A stretch of DNA of 64,000 bases from Rhodanobacter sp. (GCA_004298045.1 SCRM01000010.1:372001-436000), one strand, 5' to 3'; shown: positions 26,310 through 35,864, counted from the stretch's first letter. Notes: generated from the sequence alone by a model not told the origin. A program made the numbers and translations.

Positions 26310-26339
26310 TTGACCAGAGTACGAGGGCACGGAGATAAT
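26310..26339 (+). promoter_or_regulatory. sigma70-type promoter for cytochrome c4 gene
   Basis: TTGACC (26310-26315) and GATAAT (26334-26339) are separated by 18 bases, close to the sigma70 consensus. They lie about 75 bases upstream of the cytochrome c4 ATG and just outside the divergent engB start. Confidence 0.6.
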
Positions 26340-26412
26340 CCGACGGTTTCTGCCCGCTGCGCCGATGCCGGCCCGCGATGGCAGCCTTCGAGGTTTCTCG
26401 GGAGAGCAGTGT

Positions 26413-27210
26413 ATGAGTTTTCGGTTCGCGGGTTTTCGGCCGGCTGCGCTGGGTGCCGCGGCCGCATTGATGTTCGCATTCGGTGCGGGCACGGTGGCGG
26501 CGCAGGATTCCGCCACAGCGGCCAGCACGCCGGCGCCGGCAGGCACGGCAGCGCCCGCGGCGGCGGCCACTGCAGCGGCACCGGCGGTGGCAGCCGCACC
26601 GGCCACCGCCGAAGCATCGAAGCCGGGTGACCCGAAAGTGGGCCAGACCAAGGCCACGGCGTGTGCTGCCTGCCATGGCGCCGACGGCAACTCGACCGAT
26701 CCGCAGTACCCCAAGCTGGCCGGCCAGAGCGAGCAGTACATCGTCCGCCAGCTGGAAAACTTCAAGAGCCAGAAACGCAAGAACGCGATCATGTTCGGCA
26801 TGGCGTCCACCCTGTCCACACAGGACATGCACGACATCGCCGCGTATTTCTCCAGCCAGAAACGCCTGCCGGGCGTGGCCGATCAGGCGCTGGTCGAAGC
26901 CGGGCAAAAGCTCTATCGCGAGGGTGATGTGAAAACCGGGGTACCGGCCTGCATGGCCTGCCACGGCATGGACGGTCGCGGCAACCCCGGCGCGATGTAC
27001 CCGGCGATCGAGGGCCAGCATGCGCAATATGTGCAGACCCAGCTCAAGGCCTGGCACGACGGCAATGCGTGGGGCACCGATGCCCACTCGCAGATCATGC
27101 CCACCATTGCCAAGAAGCTGAGCGCCAACGATATCTCCGCGGTTTCCAGTTACGTCGAAGGCCTGCACTCGGCTGCCGCCAGCGCCAAGGGCGCGCCTGC
27201 CACGCCGTGA
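26413..27210 (+). CDS. cytochrome c4 (dihaem)
   Basis: A 265-residue periplasmic dihaem cytochrome. The signal peptide (1-30) ends at 'GTVAAQ', followed by an unusual about 45-residue Ala/Pro/Thr linker, then two homologous haem domains with 'CAACH' (84-88) and 'CMACH' (180-184). The distal methionines are in 'AIMFGMAS' and 'QIMPTIA'. C4 proteins carry electrons from the bc1 complex to terminal oxidases. It is the first gene of a run with two DsbA-like lipoproteins, an order seen in other xanthomonads. The start is ATG 26413, with GGAGAG eight bases before it. Confidence 0.93.
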   Translation: MSFRFAGFRPAALGAAAALMFAFGAGTVAAQDSATAASTPAPAGTAAPAAAATAAAPAVAAAPATAEASKPGDPKVGQTKATACAACHGADGNSTDPQYPKLAGQSEQYIVRQLENFKSQKRKNAIMFGMASTLSTQDMHDIAAYFSSQKRLPGVADQALVEAGQKLYREGDVKTGVPACMACHGMDGRGNPGAMYPAIEGQHAQYVQTQLKAWHDGNAWGTDAHSQIMPTIAKKLSANDISAVSSYVEGLHSAAASAKGAPATP

Positions 27211-27279
27211 CGTCAGGCGCCGGGCTGGCCACGCTGGCCCGGTCGCGCCGCAGTGACCCGGTTTTGTCGAGGTGATTCC

Positions 27280-28161
27280 ATGTTGAAGCGTTTGACGTTG
27301 GTGTGCGCCGCCGTGCTGGCGCTGAGTGCGTGCGGCCATTCCGCCGACAACGCGGTCACGCCGCCCGCTCCGGCCATCCCGGCCAGCGCACCGGCAACAC
27401 CGGCGGCATCCGCCACCGCGGCAGCGCCAAGTGCCGCCACGACGGCCAGTGCGGCCACCGCGCCGGCCACTGCCGGCACGACACCCGCACCTGCCACCAC
27501 CGCCGCCGCGACACCGCCACCGGCGCAGCCATTCGTGGACGATGGCAAGTGGGTGGAAGGCAAAAATTATTTCCGCATCAATCCGCAGCAACCCAAGGCC
27601 ACCAACACCAGCAAGATCGAAGTGGTCGAGGTGTTCTCCTACGCCTGCCCGGCGTGCAACGCCTTCCACGGCACGATGGATGCGATCGCGAAGAGCCTGC
27701 CGGCGGATGCGGTGGTGGATTACCTGCCCGCCTCGTTCCGCCCGGACGAAAACTGGCCGGTGTATCAGCGTGCGTTCTTTGCTGCCGAAGCACTCGGCGT
27801 ACGCGCCAAGACCCAGGACGCGATGTTCGACGCCACCTGGAAAACCGGCGAAACCGCCACCTACGACCTTTCCACCGGTCGACCCAAGCCCAAAGGCGCA
27901 TGGCCAACGATCGAGACGCTGGCGAGGTTCTACGCCAAATACGGGGTCGATCCGAAGGAATTCGTCGCCGTGGCGAACTCGTTCTCGGTGAATACCAAGA
28001 TGAAACAGGCCGACGACCTCATCAAGGCCTACGGCGTGCCTGGCACTCCCACCATCGTGGTCGACGGCAAGTACCGTTTCTCGCCGTCGGACGTGGGCAG
28101 CATGCAGCGCGCGATCGAACTGACCCAGTGGCTGGTGGCGAAGGAAGCTGCCGGCAAATAG
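27280..28161 (+). CDS. DsbA-like thiol-disulfide lipoprotein with CPAC active site
   Basis: A 293-residue envelope protein. The signal ends in 'LSAC' (Cys18), so it is probably lipid-anchored; residues 20-85 are an Ala/Pro/Thr spacer that could let the catalytic domain reach away from the membrane. The thioredoxin-like domain has 'CPAC' at 123-126 in 'VFSYACPACNAFH' and a cis-proline loop 'GVPGTPTIVVDGKY'. The CPAC dipeptide differs from CPHC of E. coli DsbA and should change the redox potential. It is followed at once by a second DsbA-like gene. Confidence 0.9.
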   Translation: MLKRLTLVCAAVLALSACGHSADNAVTPPAPAIPASAPATPAASATAAAPSAATTASAATAPATAGTTPAPATTAAATPPPAQPFVDDGKWVEGKNYFRINPQQPKATNTSKIEVVEVFSYACPACNAFHGTMDAIAKSLPADAVVDYLPASFRPDENWPVYQRAFFAAEALGVRAKTQDAMFDATWKTGETATYDLSTGRPKPKGAWPTIETLARFYAKYGVDPKEFVAVANSFSVNTKMKQADDLIKAYGVPGTPTIVVDGKYRFSPSDVGSMQRAIELTQWLVAKEAAGK

Positions 28162-28195
28162 GTCGCCGCCGCAACCCGTTGTGGAGCAATTCGTG

Positions 28196-28882
28196 ATGAA
28201 GCATCTCGCCAAACTGCGTTTTCTTGCCCTCGCCCTGGGCCTCGTGCTAGCCAGCGCGTGCACCGCGCAATCCGGCACCGGCACCACCGCCGCCAGCAAC
28301 GCGCCGGCGCCGTACACCGAGGGCGATCAGTACGTGACGCTGCCGGCGCCGCACCGGCGCTACAGCAGCGACGGCAAGGTGGAAGTGGCCGAGGTGTTCT
28401 CCTATGGCTGCATCCACTGCGCCGAGTTCGCGCCGATTGCGGAAAAGCTCAAGGCGCAGTTGCCCAAGGGCGTGGTGTTCAAGTTGGTGCCGGCGCCGTT
28501 CAGCGCGCAATGGCTGCCGTTTGCGCGCGCCTACTACGCGGCCAACCAGTTGGGCGTGGTGGATCGCACGCACCTGCAGTTGTTCACCGCCAAGTTTGCC
28601 CAGCACTACCCGATCAACACGCTGGACGAGCTGGCCGATTTCTATGCCCGCGAAGGTGTGGATCGGGCCAAGTTCATGAGCATTGCCACTTCCGACGCCG
28701 CCACTGCCAAGCTCAAGGCCGATCTCGCCCTGATCCAGCAGTGGGGCGTGGACGGTACACCGAGCGTCGTGGTGGACGGCAAGTACAAGGTCGTCAACGT
28801 GCACACGCTCGATGAGCTCTCCGCCGTCGCCCAATGGCTGGCAAAACGCGAGCTGACCGCTGCCGACAAGGGCGGCAAATAG
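28196..28882 (+). CDS. DsbA-like thiol-disulfide lipoprotein with CIHC active site
   Basis: A 228-residue DsbA-family protein. The lipobox is 'LASAC' with Cys22; the active site is 'CIHC' at 72-75 in 'VFSYGCIHCAEF', and the cis-proline loop is 'GVDGTPSVVVDGKY'. The start at ATG 28196 has GGAG at 28182-28185; in-frame GTG codons lie at 28193 and 28181. It is a diverged tandem partner of the preceding gene: the same family, different active-site dipeptides, and no long spacer. The two may divide oxidase and isomerase or substrate-specific tasks; this is inferred. Confidence 0.9.
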   Translation: MKHLAKLRFLALALGLVLASACTAQSGTGTTAASNAPAPYTEGDQYVTLPAPHRRYSSDGKVEVAEVFSYGCIHCAEFAPIAEKLKAQLPKGVVFKLVPAPFSAQWLPFARAYYAANQLGVVDRTHLQLFTAKFAQHYPINTLDELADFYAREGVDRAKFMSIATSDAATAKLKADLALIQQWGVDGTPSVVVDGKYKVVNVHTLDELSAVAQWLAKRELTAADKGGK

Positions 28883-28890
28883 GGCACGGC

Positions 28891-29712
28891 ATGTTCACGC
28901 GCAGTGCGACCGGCCGCGCGCACCATGGCAACGTCATGAGCCGCCCCCAACCCGCCAACCAGCACCTGCGCCTGCTGAGCTGCAACATCCTCGCCGGCGC
29001 CAGCGTGCGCAGCTACCGCGACTACGTCACGCACAGCCTGAACGCGATGCTGCCCGGCCGGCGCAAGATCGACAACCTTGATCGCCTCGCGGCGCTGTTG
29101 CCGCAATTCGACGTGATCGGCCTGCAGGAGGCCGATGCCGGCAGCCTGCGCTCGGGTTTCCTGAACCAGACGCGTTACCTCGCCGAAGCCTCGGGCATGC
29201 CGTACTGGAGCTACCAGTCGAATCGCCCGGTGGCCAAGCTGTCACACACCGCCAACGGCCTCATCAGCCGGATCGAGCCCACCGCGGTGCTCGATTACCC
29301 GTTGCCCGGCCACGGCCGCGGCGCGCTGCTGGTGCGCTTTGGCGAGGGTGAACACGCGTTTGCCGTGGTCATTGCCCACCTGTCGCTGCGCGCCCCATCG
29401 CGCGCGCGGCAACTGGCGTTCATCAGCGAAATCCTGGCCGACTACCCGCAGGCGGTGCTGATGGGTGACCTCAACACCAGCGCCGACAGCAGCGAAATGC
29501 GCCAGCTGTTTGCGCGCACCAACCTGCAGCCGCCGATGCTGGATGCGCCCACTTTCCCCAGCTGGAAACCACGGCGCGCGCTCGACCACATCCTGGTGTC
29601 GCCCAGCGTGCAGCTGGAAAAGGTGTGGACCCTGCCGCAGGCGTTTTCCGACCACCTCCCGCTGGCGGCGGAAATCCGCCTGCCGGGCGCCAGCACGACC
29701 AAGGCGCGCTGA
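28891..29712 (+). CDS. endonuclease/exonuclease/phosphatase (EEP) family protein
   Basis: A 273-residue member of the EEP metal-dependent hydrolase fold. Motifs: 'LRLLSCNILAG' (strand 1 with Asn), 'DVIGLQEAD' (catalytic Glu), 'VVIAHLSLRAP', 'LMGDLNTSADS' (Asp-x-Asn), and 'LDHILVS' and 'FSDHLPLAAEI' (Asp-His). No signal peptide is obvious. The start at 28891 has AGGG seven bases before it; ATG 28936 ('MSRPQPANQH') is an alternative closer to the first conserved strand. The substrate (nucleic acid or phospholipid-type) cannot be told from sequence. Its stop overlaps the next ATG (TGATG). Confidence 0.82.
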   Translation: MFTRSATGRAHHGNVMSRPQPANQHLRLLSCNILAGASVRSYRDYVTHSLNAMLPGRRKIDNLDRLAALLPQFDVIGLQEADAGSLRSGFLNQTRYLAEASGMPYWSYQSNRPVAKLSHTANGLISRIEPTAVLDYPLPGHGRGALLVRFGEGEHAFAVVIAHLSLRAPSRARQLAFISEILADYPQAVLMGDLNTSADSSEMRQLFARTNLQPPMLDAPTFPSWKPRRALDHILVSPSVQLEKVWTLPQAFSDHLPLAAEIRLPGASTTKAR

Positions 29713-30113
29713 TGCCACGCATCGCCCGCGCCGCCCTGCCCTGGCTGGCGATCGTGCTGGCGGGCACCGGTGCGACGTGGCTGCGGCTGGGCCTGATCGA
29801 ACAACCCCTGCTTGCCGACCTGTGCACGCGCGCGGCGCCGCCGTGGTGGTGCCCGTTACGCCAGGCGCTGGTGCTGGGCTTTTTGCACGGCGTCTACGGC
29901 TGGCTGGCGCTGGCGGCGCTTGCCCTGGCCCTGCTGCGCCGTGCGCGCGGGCTGGCCGCGCTGGCCGCCGCGCTCGGCGCCTTTGCGCTGGTGCTGTATT
30001 GCCCGGAGTCCGGCGCGTTCGTGCTGCTCGCCGGCTGCCTGCGGCTGGTGCACCTCGACAGCGGGCGCGCCCTGCCTACACCCGCCCCGTCACCGGTATC
30101 AGCGCGCCAGTAA
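29712..30113 (+). CDS. small membrane protein of unknown function
   Basis: A 133-residue protein with three or four hydrophobic segments (about 8-26, 50-75, 82-100 and 100-115), and 'CTRAAPPWWCPLRQ' between the first two, whose two cysteines could face the periplasm. The ATG shares its A with the stop of the EEP gene, so the two are translationally coupled. Its last 38 bases overlap the end of the convergent dehydrogenase gene. I do not recognise the family. Confidence 0.7.
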   Translation: MPRIARAALPWLAIVLAGTGATWLRLGLIEQPLLADLCTRAAPPWWCPLRQALVLGFLHGVYGWLALAALALALLRRARGLAALAAALGAFALVLYCPESGAFVLLAGCLRLVHLDSGRALPTPAPSPVSARQ

Positions 30114-30756
30114 TCGCGCTGGCGTCGTCGGACAGCAGAAACAGGATCACTGCCGCCAGTTGTTCCGGCCGCACCCAGCGGCTGAAATCCGCCTTTGGCA
30201 TGTCGGCGCGGTTGGGCGCGGTGTCGATGATGCTGGGCAGCAGCGCATTGACGGTGATGCCGCGCGTCTTGACCTCCTCGGCCAGCGCTTCGGTAAAACG
30301 CATCACGCCCGATTTGGACGCCGCATACGCGCCCATGCCGGCGCCCGCCTTGAGTGCTGCCGCGGCGCCGATGTTGACGATGCGGCCGCGCTCGTCCGGC
30401 AGGTGCGCCAACGCGGCGCGGCTAGCGGCAATCGCGGTACGCAGGTTCACCCGGTAGAGCAGATCCCAGGTTTCCGCGCTGCCATCGGCCAGCGTCTCGA
30501 AGCGGAAGGTGCCGGCAATGTTGACCAGCGCATCGAGCCCGCCCAGCGCCGCGGCCGCGGCATCGAGTGCACCTTTGGCCGCCGTGGTGTCGGCCAGGTC
30601 CACCCCGCCAAAACCATGTGCGGCGCCCAGCCCCGCCGGTACCGGTGCGCGGTCGATCGCCGCCACCGCGTGGCCAGCGGCCAGCGCCGCGCGTACCACG
30701 GCGGCGCCGAGCGTGCCGAAGGCGCCGGTTACTGCAATGCGTCGTTGCTGGGCCAT
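30076..30756 (-). CDS. short-chain dehydrogenase/reductase
   Basis: A 226-residue classical SDR. The cofactor motif is 'VTGAFGTLG' (TGxxxGxG form), the substrate-side motif is 'NIAGTF', and the catalytic tetrad includes Ser/Ala in 'VNIGAAAAL', Tyr and Lys in 'YAASK', and Asn in 'RVNLRTA'. The serine position appears as Gly-Ala, which would be unusual for an active SDR. The start is ATG 30756 ('MAQQRRIAV'). No operon partner suggests a substrate. Confidence 0.85.
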   Translation of the reverse strand: MAQQRRIAVTGAFGTLGAAVVRAALAAGHAVAAIDRAPVPAGLGAAHGFGGVDLADTTAAKGALDAAAAALGGLDALVNIAGTFRFETLADGSAETWDLLYRVNLRTAIAASRAALAHLPDERGRIVNIGAAAALKAGAGMGAYAASKSGVMRFTEALAEEVKTRGITVNALLPSIIDTAPNRADMPKADFSRWVRPEQLAAVILFLLSDDASAITGALIPVTGRV

Positions 30757-30769
30757 GTCCGTGTCCTCG

Positions 30770-32386
30770 TCAAGATGAAACGCCGAGCATAGTCCGCGCG
30801 GTGACCAGACCGGAACGGCTGTGCGCCCATGCGACGACAACCGGCAGCGCCAGCGCAAGATTCAGCGCCAGCCACCACCATGTTGCGGGATCGAGACCCA
30901 GTTCGAGCGCCACGCTGGCGCCGCCGAGCAGTGGCAGGCAGCCGGCGAGAAACAGCGTCTCGCGGCTTGGCGCGCGCACGCGTGCATCCAGCCAGGCAGT
31001 GAGCGCGTAGCCGGCGCACGGCAGCGCAAACAACCCCAGCGGAAAATCGCGATAGCGCCCGTCGAACACCAGCAGCAGGCCGTACAGCGCCAGCGCAAAC
31101 AGCCAGATTGAGCGCCAACGTCCGGCCGGCGCACGCCGATACGGCGCACCGGCCAGCCGTCCGGCCAGCCAGCGCGCCAACCGCACGCCGGTGAACAGCG
31201 CAACCAGCCAGGCGACGCCGGACACGCTCCACTCCCAGGCGTCGTGGCAGGCAAACAGCATTTGCCGCACCTGCCACCCCAGCGCCATGCCGCCGGCCGC
31301 ACCGGCCAACGCCAACGCGAGCGCATGGCGCCAGCCGCGCGCCCGCCGTTGCCGCGCACCGAGCAGCATGAACAGCGCCGCGCCCAGCGCGCCAGCCAGC
31401 CAGCCCAGCCACCAGCGCGGAATCTCCACCACCGGGCCCTGCATCGGGAATTTCGGCTGCGCGTGCGCGTCGAAAATGCCCCAGTAGCCGCCCACCGTGC
31501 CTTCCTGCGCACGCTTCCACGGCTGGTCGAACGCCTCGATCACGTTGTACGGCATGTGCACGCTGGCGGCGTAATCGAGAAACTCGCGCAAGTAGCGCGC
31601 CTCGTTCACCCGGCTGGCGGCGGCACCACGGCGCGGGCGGCCCTCGCTCGGCCAGCCGGTTTCGCCGATCATCACGGCCTTGCCGGGAAACGCATGCTCG
31701 ACCCGCGCGTACACATCGGCCACATGCTGCACCGCGGCCTCCGGCGGTACCGGCTGATCCTCCCAGTACGGCAGGATGTGCACGGTGACGAAATCCACGC
31801 CCCCGGCGAGCGCCGGGTGCGCCAGCCAGAACTCCCATACATCGGCATAGGTGACCGGAATCGCCGCCGGCAACGCGGCGCGCACCTCGCGCAGATACCC
31901 CGCCAGCTCGCGCTCGCTGAGGTCGCCGCGCAACAAGACCTCGTTGCCCACCACCACGCCGCGCAGCACCTGCGGATATTTGCGCGCGGTGGCGATGCCC
32001 AGCGCGATCTGCCGCGCGTTCGCCTTGCGGTCGCTGCCCAGCCAGATGCCCATCAGTACGCGCATGTGGTAGCGCGCGGCGATCTCCGGCACCACTGACA
32101 GCCCTTGCCCCTGTGAATAGGTACGCACGCAATCGAAACGCGCCGACAGCGCGCGCAAATCGGCGTCGATGCGTCCCGGACTGACAAAGGCGTGCGGATC
32201 GAGCGGCGTCTCGCCCGGCTTGCGGAACGGCGCGTAGGACACGCAGGCGATGCGCGCCGACGGCGCATCCGGCAACGGTACCGGCCGCCCCGCGTTCCAC
32301 CACCACGCCGCGCCGGCCGCAGCCATCACCACCAGCGCCAACCAGGCGACCACGCGGCGCGCGCGCGACGACGGGGAGAACGACAT
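30770..32386 (-). CDS. GH17-like glucanase/transglycosylase fused to a C-terminal membrane domain
   Basis: A 538-residue protein. After an N-terminal membrane anchor (about 10-30), residues 45-325 match a glycoside hydrolase family 17 barrel: the acid/base Glu149 lies in 'VVGNEV' and the nucleophile Glu242 in 'MIGETGWPSEG'. From about 338 to the end six or seven hydrophobic segments follow. Bacterial GH17 proteins with membrane parts are linked to beta-1,3-glucan processing or cyclic-glucan synthesis (NdvC-type transferases), so this may remodel periplasmic glucans and not digest external ones. The minus strand ATG at 32386 is separated by 109 bases from divergent slt. Confidence 0.82.
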   Translation of the reverse strand: MSFSPSSRARRVVAWLALVVMAAAGAAWWWNAGRPVPLPDAPSARIACVSYAPFRKPGETPLDPHAFVSPGRIDADLRALSARFDCVRTYSQGQGLSVVPEIAARYHMRVLMGIWLGSDRKANARQIALGIATARKYPQVLRGVVVGNEVLLRGDLSERELAGYLREVRAALPAAIPVTYADVWEFWLAHPALAGGVDFVTVHILPYWEDQPVPPEAAVQHVADVYARVEHAFPGKAVMIGETGWPSEGRPRRGAAASRVNEARYLREFLDYAASVHMPYNVIEAFDQPWKRAQEGTVGGYWGIFDAHAQPKFPMQGPVVEIPRWWLGWLAGALGAALFMLLGARQRRARGWRHALALALAGAAGGMALGWQVRQMLFACHDAWEWSVSGVAWLVALFTGVRLARWLAGRLAGAPYRRAPAGRWRSIWLFALALYGLLLVFDGRYRDFPLGLFALPCAGYALTAWLDARVRAPSRETLFLAGCLPLLGGASVALELGLDPATWWWLALNLALALPVVVAWAHSRSGLVTARTMLGVSS

Positions 32387-32495
32387 GCCGATCCTGTGAG
32401 CCGCAACGGGGAAGGCCGCAGCTTATCAGGCCGCCCGGCGCAAGGCCGTGCGAGCCCATCCACTACAATGCAACCGCCTTCCCCAAGGAGTCGTC

Positions 32496-34517
32496 ATGTT
32501 CGCCCACGTCGTGCGGCGCTGCCGCGTGTGGTTCGCGGTTTCATCCTTGCTGCTGGCCGCCGGCCTGCCGATCGCCGCCAGCGGTCAGGCCGCCGCGTCG
32601 CTCGACGCGCAGCGTGCCGCCTTCAAGCAGGCGTGGGCCGCCGCCAAGCAGGGCGGCGACGGCTGGCGCACCTACGCGCCGCAACTGCGCGGCTACGCGC
32701 TGTATCCCTACCTGCAGGCCGCCGCGCTGGAGCACGACATCGCCAGCGTCGACGACGCGACGGTGCAGGCATATCTCACCCAATATCCGGATCTGATTCC
32801 GGCGCAGGACCTGCGACGCACCTACCTGCGCGAGCTGGCCTCGCGGCAGGATTGGGCGGGTTTCCGCACGTTCTACCAGTCCGGCCTGGGCGACGCCTTC
32901 ACCTGCTACGCGCTTGAGGCCACGCTGGCTGCCGGCGCGCCGCTGGATTTTGACCGCGACCTCGCCGCGCTGTGGGCCAAGCCGGAGCTGCCGGGCGCAT
33001 GCGACCCGGTGCTGCAGGCGGCACACGCGCAAGGACTCCTGACCGACACCCACCTCTGGGCGCGCATCGACCGCGCCGCCAGCGCCGGCAAGGGCGGCAC
33101 CGTGGCCGCGCTGGCAGCATGGTTGCCCTCCGCGCAAGCGGAAGAGGCGCAGCGCATCGCGCTGGCGCTGCGCGACCCGAATGCCGCCGTGACCGCTGCC
33201 GCCAGCTGGCCGGACACGCTGCGCGCACGCCAGGCCGCGGCGATCGCGCTTGAACGCGCGGCGCGCCGCAACGTCGATGCCGCCGACGCCGCGTGGCAAC
33301 GACTGCAGCTCAATTTCCGCTTCAGCCAGGCCCAGCGCGACGACATCACCCGCGCGCTGGCGCTGTTCCACGCGACCGACTTTGAACCCGACGCCGGCGC
33401 CCAACTCGCCGCACTGCCGGCCAGCGCGCAAACCGACGCCACCCGCGAATGGCGCGCCCGGGTGGCGCTGGCCGCCCAGGATTGGCCGGGCGTGCTGGCG
33501 GCGATCGCGGCGATGCCGGCCAACCTGCAGCAGGATGGCGAGTGGCGCTGGTTCCGCGCGCGGGCGCTGCGCGCCACCAACCACCCGGTTCAGGCGCGCG
33601 ACCTGGTCACCGCGCTTGCCGGCGAAGCCACGTACTACGGCTTCCTCGCCGCCGACCAGGTGCAACAACCGTACGCGATCTGTCCGCAGACGCCGCCGGT
33701 CGACGCCAGCCAGGCGCCGGCGCTGCTCGGCCAGATGCCCGGCCTCGATCGCGCCTTCGAGCTGTATGCCGTCGACCTGCCGCAACTCGCCCGACGCGAA
33801 TGGAACCGCGCACTCGACGGCAGCGACGCCAGCACCCGCGCGCTGGCCGCGGAGCTGGCCAACCAGCGCGGCTGGTTCGATCGCGCGGTATTCACCTTCA
33901 CCAGCGGCAAGGCGCTGCGCTACTACACGCTGCGTTTCCCGCTCGCCGCCGAAGATGGGTTGGTCGCGCAGGCGCGGCAGGCCGGCGTCGCCCCGGCCTG
34001 GGCGTACGGCATCCTGCGTTCGGAAAGTGCGTGGGTGACCGACGCGCGCTCCGGCGCCGACGCGCGCGGGTTGATGCAGCTCCTGCCCGCCACCGCGGCC
34101 AGGGTCGCGCAGCAGAACGGCCTGCCATGGGCCGGCGGCGACAGCCTGTACGTGCCGACCGTCAATATCGCGCTCGGCACCCGCCACCTGGCCGAGCTCG
34201 CCGCGCGCTTCAACGGTTCGCCGTGGCTCGCCAGCGCCGCCTACAACGCTGGCGCGGCCAAGGTCGAGCAATGGCTCGCCGCACGCGGCACGCTCAGCCC
34301 CGATCTCTTCGTCGCCACCATCCCGTACAAGGAAACCCGCGAATACGTCGCCCGCGTGATGGCTTTCAGCGTGATCTACGACTGGCGCCTGCACGGCAAC
34401 CCGTTGCCGATGAGCGCGCGCATGCCGGCCATCGGCCAAGCCTACACACCACCGGGCGCCGACGCGACACGCAAGACCGTGGCGTGCCCGGCGGCGACCA
34501 CTGCCAGCACACCATAG
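32496..34517 (+). CDS. slt: soluble lytic murein transglycosylase (Slt70-like)
   Basis: A 673-residue periplasmic enzyme that cleaves glycan strands of peptidoglycan to 1,6-anhydro products. It has a signal peptide (about 1-35, 'PIAASGQAA'), a long alpha-superhelical ring domain (about 40-480), and a C-terminal family 1 transglycosylase domain with catalytic Glu510 in 'LRSESAWV', 'GLMQLLPATA', and 'LASAAYNAG'. The start is ATG 32496, six bases after AAGGAG. The length and order match Slt70. The 20-residue end after 'WRLHGNPLP' is Ala/Thr-rich. Confidence 0.94.
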   Translation: MFAHVVRRCRVWFAVSSLLLAAGLPIAASGQAAASLDAQRAAFKQAWAAAKQGGDGWRTYAPQLRGYALYPYLQAAALEHDIASVDDATVQAYLTQYPDLIPAQDLRRTYLRELASRQDWAGFRTFYQSGLGDAFTCYALEATLAAGAPLDFDRDLAALWAKPELPGACDPVLQAAHAQGLLTDTHLWARIDRAASAGKGGTVAALAAWLPSAQAEEAQRIALALRDPNAAVTAAASWPDTLRARQAAAIALERAARRNVDAADAAWQRLQLNFRFSQAQRDDITRALALFHATDFEPDAGAQLAALPASAQTDATREWRARVALAAQDWPGVLAAIAAMPANLQQDGEWRWFRARALRATNHPVQARDLVTALAGEATYYGFLAADQVQQPYAICPQTPPVDASQAPALLGQMPGLDRAFELYAVDLPQLARREWNRALDGSDASTRALAAELANQRGWFDRAVFTFTSGKALRYYTLRFPLAAEDGLVAQARQAGVAPAWAYGILRSESAWVTDARSGADARGLMQLLPATAARVAQQNGLPWAGGDSLYVPTVNIALGTRHLAELAARFNGSPWLASAAYNAGAAKVEQWLAARGTLSPDLFVATIPYKETREYVARVMAFSVIYDWRLHGNPLPMSARMPAIGQAYTPPGADATRKTVACPAATTASTP

Positions 34518-34628
34518 GCCAACTGTCGGGCTTTCGAACCGGGCCCCAAGATGGACGGCAACGGCATTCCCTGCGAGCAACAGTGGTGCAACTGAGCGTC
34601 TGACCGCCTGCATGCGAGAATGCTGCGC

Positions 34629-35864
34629 ATGCGTATCTATCTCGTCGGCGGCGCCGTGCGCGACCGGTTGCTCGGCTTGCCGGCAGGCGACCGCGATTAC
34701 GTGGTGACCGGCGCGCGGCCGGAGGAGTTGCTGGCGCTGGGCTACGCGCCAGTGGGCAAGGATTTCCCGGTGTTCCTGCACCCGCGCACGCACGAGGAAT
34801 ATGCGCTGGCGCGCACCGAGCGCAAGGCGGGGCACGGTTACCACGGCTTCGTGTTCCAGGCCGATCCCTCGGTGACGCTGGAAGCCGACCTGGCGCGCCG
34901 CGACCTCACCATCAACGCCATCGCGCAGGATGAGCACGGCACGCTCGTCGACCCTTACGGCGGCGCGGCGGATATCGAGGCGCGGGTACTGCGCCACGTG
35001 TCGCCGGCGTTTGGCGAGGACCCGGTGCGCCTGTTGCGCGTGGCGCGCTTCGCCGCGCGCTTTGCGCCACTGGGGTTCACGCTGGCGCCGGAAACCCTGG
35101 CGCTGCTCCGGCAGATGGTGACCGACGGCGAGGTGGATCACCTGGTGCCCGAGCGCGTCTGGGCGGAAACCCGCAAGGCGCTGGCCGCACCGCAGCCGTC
35201 CGCTTTCCTGCGGGTGCTGCGCGAAACCGGCGCACTGGCCGTGCTGTTGCCCGAGGTGGAGGCGCTCTACGGCGTGCCCCAACGCGCCGATTACCACCCG
35301 GAGATCGACACCGGCGCGCATATGGAGCTGGTGCTGGATGCGGCGGCGCGACTCGCGCCTGGCGACGACCTCGTCGGCTTCTGCGCGCTGGTCCACGACC
35401 TCGGCAAGGCGCTGACCCCACGCGCAGAATGGCCGCGTCACGTCGGCCACGAGGCGCGCGGCGTGGTGCCCACGCGGGCGCTCGCAGCGCGGCTCAAGGT
35501 ACCGGCGGAACATGCCGCACTGGGCGAGCTGGTATGTCGCGAGCATTTGAACGGCCACCGCGCCCTGGAGCTGAAGCCGGCGACGGTGCTGAAACTGCTG
35601 GGCGCGCTGGACGCCCTGCGCCGCCCACAGCGGCTGGAAACCTTCGTGCGGGCCTGCATGGCGGACGCGCTGGGCCGGCTCGGCCACGCGGATGACGCCT
35701 ACCCGCAGGCGGACTACCTGCGCGCCGCACAGACTGCCGCCGCGGCGGTGCATGCCGCACCGTTTCTTGCCCGTGGCCTCGTCGGGCCAGCCATCGGCGC
35801 GGCCGTGCAGCGTGCGCGCATCGACGCGATCGCCGCCTTGCCCCACCAGCCGGGCACCGGTTGA
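34629..35864 (+). CDS. cca: CCA-adding tRNA nucleotidyltransferase with HD domain
   Basis: A 411-residue class II CCA enzyme of the gammaproteobacterial multifunctional type. The nucleotidyltransferase head has 'YLVGGAVRD' (4-12) and the metal-binding pair Asp21/Asp23 in 'GDRDYVV', then 'RRDLTINA'. The C-terminal HD phosphohydrolase domain has 'HDLGK' at 256-260. ATG 34629 ('MRIYLVGG') is preferred because it gives the standard N-terminus; ATG 34620 would add three residues. The enzyme builds or repairs the tRNA 3'-CCA end; the HD domain gives phosphatase and phosphodiesterase activities in E. coli. Confidence 0.95.
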   Translation: MRIYLVGGAVRDRLLGLPAGDRDYVVTGARPEELLALGYAPVGKDFPVFLHPRTHEEYALARTERKAGHGYHGFVFQADPSVTLEADLARRDLTINAIAQDEHGTLVDPYGGAADIEARVLRHVSPAFGEDPVRLLRVARFAARFAPLGFTLAPETLALLRQMVTDGEVDHLVPERVWAETRKALAAPQPSAFLRVLRETGALAVLLPEVEALYGVPQRADYHPEIDTGAHMELVLDAAARLAPGDDLVGFCALVHDLGKALTPRAEWPRHVGHEARGVVPTRALAARLKVPAEHAALGELVCREHLNGHRALELKPATVLKLLGALDALRRPQRLETFVRACMADALGRLGHADDAYPQADYLRAAQTAAAAVHAAPFLARGLVGPAIGAAVQRARIDAIAALPHQPGTG

